Source: Phocaeicola coprocola DSM 17136 (GTDB lineage: Bacteria > Bacteroidota > Bacteroidia > Bacteroidales > Bacteroidaceae). From it: a stretch of 64,000 nt of DNA. A model generated the notes under the pieces. It was given only the letters and a program-made list of their open reading frames with translations, did not search any database and had not been told where the DNA came from. Both the position numbers and the translations under genes were made by a program. Positions 59,993 to 64,000 of this stretch are shown piece after piece. Location: assembly GCF_000154845.1 (NCBI RefSeq), contig NZ_DS981486.1, positions 16,143 to 80,142 of the forward strand. The letters run 5' to 3'. How positions within the stretch are numbered: the first letter of the stretch is position 1; each line of letters begins with the position of its first letter.

Positions 59993-61586
59993 CCTTAATT
60001 CCGCAACATAATTGATAATTATTTTTATAAGTTCCTGAGCAACATTTTGTTGCCCAGGTTTTTGCCATGTCAGCGTTTTCACTTACCTTAGTGTTGCGAA
60101 TCCAAAGACAAAGAAAACCGCAACAGGCATGGCAAAGGTAGCAATAAAATCCGAAAGACTCACTCCTTTTGGAGGCATATTTCCAATCATGGAGCAATTT
60201 ACCTCCCTTCTCTCCTCTACAATTGACTCAACACTTGGGTTGAGATGCAAACTCTATGGTTATCAATACAGCGAAATCATCCGCTCCCTCCTATGCGTTT
60301 ACTTCTGCGGCGGTTCTTGCGTTGAGGATGTCACCGCCCACTTAATGAGTCATCTTTCCCTTCACCCCACACTCCGCACCTGTAGCGCCGACACCATCCT
60401 TAGGGCAATAAACGAACTGACCCGGGAAAACATCTCATACACGTCTGATGCCGGAAAGTCCTATGATTTCAATACGGCAGACACACTCAACACATTGCTC
60501 CTGAATTGCCTGTTGTCCACAGGGCAGTTGAAAGAGGGCGGGGAGTATGACGTTGACTTTGACCACCAGTTCATTGAGGCGGAGAAGTACGATGCAAAGC
60601 CCACGTACAAGAAATTTCTTGGTTACAGGTCCGGTGTGGCCGTTATCGGCGACATGATTGTCGGCATAGAGAACAGCGACGGCAACACCAATGTACGCTT
60701 TCACCAGAAGGACACGCTAAAGAGGATTTTGGAGAGACTTGAAGAGAAGAAGCTGACAGTCAAACGCTTCAGGGCCGACTGCGGCTCATGCTCTGAAGAC
60801 ATTGTGGATGAGGTCAGGAAGCATTGCAGGACATTCTACATACGCGCCAACCGCTGCTGCTCGCTCTATGATGACATCTTCGCGCTCAGAGGGTGGAAGA
60901 AGGAAGAGATAAACGGCATCGTGTTTGAGTTGAACTCCATTCTCGTTGAGAAGTGGAAGGGCAAACCGTATCGCCTGGTAATCCAGAGACAGAGACGCAT
61001 GGGCAGTGGACCGGACCTGTGGGAGGGGGAATATACATACCGCTGCATCCTGACCAACGATTACGAATCATCCATGAGGGACATCGTGGAGTTCTATAAC
61101 ATGCGCGGTGGCAAGGAACGCGTCTTTGATGACATGAACAATGGGTTTGGATGGGACAGACTGCCTAAATCCTTCATGGCGGAAAATACCGTGTTCCTGC
61201 TCCTGACGGCACTGATACGCAATTTCTACAAGGCCATCATGCAAAGGATTGAAGTGAAGAAGTTCGGGCTCAAGGAAACCAGCCGTATCAAGACGTTTGT
61301 CTTCAAATTCATTTCAGTACCTGCCAAGTGGATTAAGACCGCAAGGCAATGTGTGCTGAATATCTACACCGACAACCATGCATATGCAGAAGCCTTCAAA
61401 ACTTCTTCCGGATGATTTACATCACTTGATGGCCACTGATTGCGTATTGCCTCAAGTCGCTTTATGGGGTAAGGGGATGGTATGCGCATTGAAACGGACG
61501 CGAGGACTTAATGGTTATCTTACGAATCAAAAGTCCATTTCTCTTTATGTAGGTAGCACTTCGGGAATGGAGTTGCGGATTTAAGG
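59993..61586 (+). mobile_element. IS1380-family insertion sequence, complete
   Basis: Terminal inverted repeats CCTTAATTCCGCAAC (59993-60007) and GTTGCGGATTTAAGG (61572-61586) match at 14 of 15 positions. The element is flanked on both sides by ATTAT (59988-59992 and 61587-61591), a 5-bp target-site duplication. Total length 1594 bp with one full-length transposase gene, typical for the family. The intact ends and duplication point to recent insertion. Confidence 0.9.
60129..61415 (+). CDS. IS1380-family DDE transposase
   Basis: A 428-aa transposase of the Tnp_DDE_1/IS1380 group. The family features are YDVDFDHQFIEAEKYDAKPT (first catalytic Asp), KRFRADCGSCSEDIVDEV (second Asp) and FYNMRGGKERVFDDMNNGFG (E-containing R-G-x-x-E motif). 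Length and frame are intact, so the element is probably active. The ATG at 60129 lies about 120 bp inside the left terminal repeat. Confidence 0.92.
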   Translation: MAKVAIKSERLTPFGGIFPIMEQFTSLLSSTIDSTLGLRCKLYGYQYSEIIRSLLCVYFCGGSCVEDVTAHLMSHLSLHPTLRTCSADTILRAINELTRENISYTSDAGKSYDFNTADTLNTLLLNCLLSTGQLKEGGEYDVDFDHQFIEAEKYDAKPTYKKFLGYRSGVAVIGDMIVGIENSDGNTNVRFHQKDTLKRILERLEEKKLTVKRFRADCGSCSEDIVDEVRKHCRTFYIRANRCCSLYDDIFALRGWKKEEINGIVFELNSILVEKWKGKPYRLVIQRQRRMGSGPDLWEGEYTYRCILTNDYESSMRDIVEFYNMRGGKERVFDDMNNGFGWDRLPKSFMAENTVFLLLTALIRNFYKAIMQRIEVKKFGLKETSRIKTFVFKFISVPAKWIKTARQCVLNIYTDNHAYAEAFKTSSG

Positions 61587-61708
61587 ATTATTATTTCGGG
61601 GTGCAAAATTATAACGAGTTTACTCAGAGCACAATACCTAAAAATTGGTATATAATTAGAAGCAAATCACCACTCATTAACTAAAAAAATATAAACTTCG
61701 CTCCTGCT

Positions 61709-63999
61709 TTATAATTGTTTGTTAAAACGGTACTTGAAGGAGAGCATGAACCAACTACCTATCTGCTGCGTGTGTCTCTCCGACAATCCGGAGGAAGAGA
61801 CGCTGCGGGTAAAGTTCTTTTTCTGGCTAAGGATGTCCGCCCAGTAGAATGACAGTTCCGCCTTCTTCTGTTTGAGGAAACGCCAAGAAAGGGAGGCGTT
61901 CCACACTACCTGGTCATCTTCGCCGGGGGTGATGTTCGTCCCGTTGCGGAAAGAATAATCGACATCGCTCCGCAACTGAATGCCGCCGGGCAGGTCGGCG
62001 TAGGCGTTCACCCCCAAGCGGTAGTCGCGGGTGTAATCGCCGGTTTCGCGCAAAAGGTTGGTGGAGTGGCGGAAACGCCAGTCACCCGTCAGGTCGAAAC
62101 CTCCCCATTGGGGCTGGTAGCCAAAACGCAGGTTGGCATTCAGTGTCGTGTTGTGGGTCGTACTGCGCTCCGGCATCTCCTGCTGTCCCTCGTTGATAAG
62201 GCTTACGTTCTGGCTGAACGAAGCGCCGGTACGTGCGGTAACGGAAAATCGGCGTTTGATGCGCTTCTGGTATCGCACGGTGGCTCTTGCGTTCCAATTC
62301 CCGTTCACATTCACGGGATAGCTTTCTATACCGCCTGTTTGGGTATTGTACGTCACAGCCCGTGTCACACTGTTCACCGTGTTCGCCCAAGTCATGTCTC
62401 CGTTCAAACCTATCTTCGTGTCTCGTGCTTCTAAGCGCACCCTTTGGTTGTACGAAGGGCGCAGGCTGGGATTTCCCCGTGTAATGTTCAGCGGATCGCT
62501 GTTGTCGGTCAGTGTCAGCAGTTCGGTCAGTCCCGGCTGTTTCGTGTCTCCCTCGTAACTTAGTTGCACCCGTGTTTTCTTTTTGTGCCACAAGACGGTA
62601 ACAGCCGGGTAGTAGTTCACGGAGGTTCTCAGCGTGTCGGCTTGCATCCGCCCGGTCTTCTGGTCGAGACTCTGCCGTTCGGGAACGACGGACAGGCCAG
62701 CGTTGATTTCCCAAGTTCTGTCCGTATAGTTAAGGTGGAGGGCCACTTCATGCGCTGTCGTGTGGCTTCGGCTTCTGTTGCTCAGGCTGTCGGTATAGGC
62801 TGCCTCGTAGCCTTCCGGCAGGGTGTACAAGGGTTCATCGTCCGTACCGTCGAAAAAGCGGGACAGGTCGTAGGTATTGCGGTCGTTGTTTTGGTTTTCC
62901 CGTCTGAATTTATACGAAAGTTGTGCCCGCAGGCTCTTGTGTAGTGGCTGTGTCAGTATCAGTCCCAAGCTGAATTTGCGGTTTCTGTTTGGGCTGTCAT
63001 AATATTGATTACGGTAGAGGACGGAATCGTTACCCCACTCATCCTGCAATTGGTAATAGGTGGTGGAGGACACGGAAAACGCCTCGTTCTTTCCTCTCCC
63101 CTCCGAGTATTGCATGGTTAGCCCCAAACTGCTGCCTTTCTCGTTCAGCCGTCGGGTGAGGTCGGCGTTCAGGAAATACTGCCGGTTGGCGCTTGTTGAA
63201 CGGGAGTTCATGCGGATGCCATTCACCCGGATATCGTTTTCCGTTTGGCCGTTTTCTTCCCCATTGAACGGTGCTGTGATATCCAATTCTGGATTTTCAT
63301 TGTAGGTCGCCTGCCGGCTGTCACTCCCGTTTGTCCCTTTCATCGCACTAAAGCTGCCTGAAAGGTTCAGCAAGGTCATCTTATCGATATTCCATTTCAT
63401 GCTTAGCATGGTGCTTGCCATGCGGTTGGTGTTGTGGCGGTCGCTGGTCGCATAGCGGTAGCGGTTCCCCGTTTTCAGGTATTGCTCGTAGTAAGATGTC
63501 CCCTCGTTCCCATTGATAGCATTGCTGTACATGACATTCCCGTTAAGGTGTATCTTCTTTCCGAACTTTTTCAGGAAGTTCACCGCTACATTGTCTTGGC
63601 GGTTGTCTTTGTTTGCGGATGTCATGTTGCGGTTGCCGCTTTTGGCGATTACCGACAGGTTTTCCCCGCCGGTTTTGAAGAAATTGCTGATTAGTTCCGC
63701 TTCTTTTTTCTTGTTGTTACCCTTGCCTGCGGCTACGGAAGTCATCAGTGTACCGTTGAACTCCTTCTTGGTTTGCAGGTCGAGCACATAGTTTTCTTCC
63801 CCTGTTTTTATCCCCATGAATTTCTCCATTTCGCTACGCTTGTCATACACTTTTATCCTGCTTACCAAATCGGCGGGCAGATTTTCCAAAGCCAGCGCAT
63901 GGTTTCCTGCAAAGAACGCTTCCCCGTTAACATTGATTTCCGCAATGGGAAGCCCATTATAAACCAAGGTTTTGTTTGCGAATCCACCACAGTGCGAGA
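61709..63999 (-). CDS. Outer-membrane beta-barrel receptor (5' end outside window)
   Basis: Over 760 residues of a TonB-receptor-like outer-membrane protein of the type with a plug-like start (LPIAEINVNGEAFFAGNHAL; ENLPADLVSRIKVYDKRSEM) and a large barrel (OMP beta-barrel family). It ends in a typical aromatic C-terminus (GSWFMLSFKYRFNKQL). The frame is open to the right edge of the window; a TTG at 63967 is not the start. The N-terminal signal and carboxypeptidase-like domain are expected outside. Ligand unknown. It reads toward the IS element, about 120 bp from its right end. Confidence 0.85.
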   Translation of the reverse strand, partial: SHCGGFANKTLVYNGLPIAEINVNGEAFFAGNHALALENLPADLVSRIKVYDKRSEMEKFMGIKTGEENYVLDLQTKKEFNGTLMTSVAAGKGNNKKKEAELISNFFKTGGENLSVIAKSGNRNMTSANKDNRQDNVAVNFLKKFGKKIHLNGNVMYSNAINGNEGTSYYEQYLKTGNRYRYATSDRHNTNRMASTMLSMKWNIDKMTLLNLSGSFSAMKGTNGSDSRQATYNENPELDITAPFNGEENGQTENDIRVNGIRMNSRSTSANRQYFLNADLTRRLNEKGSSLGLTMQYSEGRGKNEAFSVSSTTYYQLQDEWGNDSVLYRNQYYDSPNRNRKFSLGLILTQPLHKSLRAQLSYKFRRENQNNDRNTYDLSRFFDGTDDEPLYTLPEGYEAAYTDSLSNRSRSHTTAHEVALHLNYTDRTWEINAGLSVVPERQSLDQKTGRMQADTLRTSVNYYPAVTVLWHKKKTRVQLSYEGDTKQPGLTELLTLTDNSDPLNITRGNPSLRPSYNQRVRLEARDTKIGLNGDMTWANTVNSVTRAVTYNTQTGGIESYPVNVNGNWNARATVRYQKRIKRRFSVTARTGASFSQNVSLINEGQQEMPERSTTHNTTLNANLRFGYQPQWGGFDLTGDWRFRHSTNLLRETGDYTRDYRLGVNAYADLPGGIQLRSDVDYSFRNGTNITPGEDDQVVWNASLSWRFLKQKKAELSFYWADILSQKKNFTRSVSSSGLSERHTQQIGSWFMLSFKYRFNKQL

Positions 64000-64000
64000 C

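Overview
The window is from a member of the Bacteroidales (Bacteroides, Parabacteroides or Alistipes type; the genus cannot be fixed from this sequence alone). The evidence is a Bacteroides-style traJKLMNO transfer operon with a VirD4-type coupling protein, a HmuY/TonB-receptor haem locus, lipoprotein signals, and repeated use of the Bacteroidetes -7 promoter motif TAnnTTTG. Most of the first 38 kb, and perhaps up to about 50 kb, looks like an integrative conjugative element (ICE) with cargo. No integrase, relaxase or attachment site lies inside the window, so the element's ends are not seen.

Layout. (1) 1-9.2 kb: transfer operon on the + strand: traJ (cut by the left edge), traK, traL, traM, a small unknown gene, an orphan beta-class DNA methyltransferase, traN, traO, a lipoprotein, an unknown gene and the coupling ATPase traG. 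(2) 9.2-14.5 kb: cargo module with an AbiEi/AbiEii toxin-antitoxin pair, a GNAT and an AraC regulator, and on the - strand an unusual three-part enzyme (BpsA-like branched-polyamine aminopropyltransferase, zinc ribbon, and AdoMet decarboxylase proenzyme). The module is flanked on its right by a diverged second copy of the traG 3' end. (3) 14.8-20.2 kb: DMT exporter, AraC regulator, a Tat-signal aldo/keto reductase, a lipoprotein hydrolase, and its own TatA and TatC. (4) 20.4-38 kb: ICE maintenance region, nearly all on the - strand, with parA/RHH, parB, ssb, a sigma-factor-like protein, a 1658-aa methylase-helicase and many small unknown genes, interrupted by a + strand hipBA pair. (5) 38-50 kb: a truncated DUF1016 nuclease gene, a LytS/LytTR two-component system, a GNAT plus RND efflux operon, an HxlR regulator, a frameshifted phosphoribosyltransferase gene, a GNAT and a Cys-rich secreted protein. 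(6) 50-60 kb: a - strand haem uptake operon (TonB receptor, HmuY-like lipoprotein, four membrane proteins) plus secreted and LRR lipoproteins. (7) An intact IS1380-family element with terminal repeats and a 5-bp target duplication, then an outer-membrane receptor gene running off the right edge.

The most unusual structure is in region 4. At least five closely related, and two more diverged, copies of a 60-75 nt hairpin lie upstream of - strand genes. Their stems vary with compensating changes, while an internal loop (ACK opposite GGAAG, + strand) is kept. In four copies the hairpin sits directly before a short open frame starting MKLYRQP or a close variant. This looks like a dispersed structured leader element; I do not recognise it as a named family. 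Second in interest is the BpsA-like/zinc-ribbon/SpeD fusion, followed by the self-contained Tat cargo.
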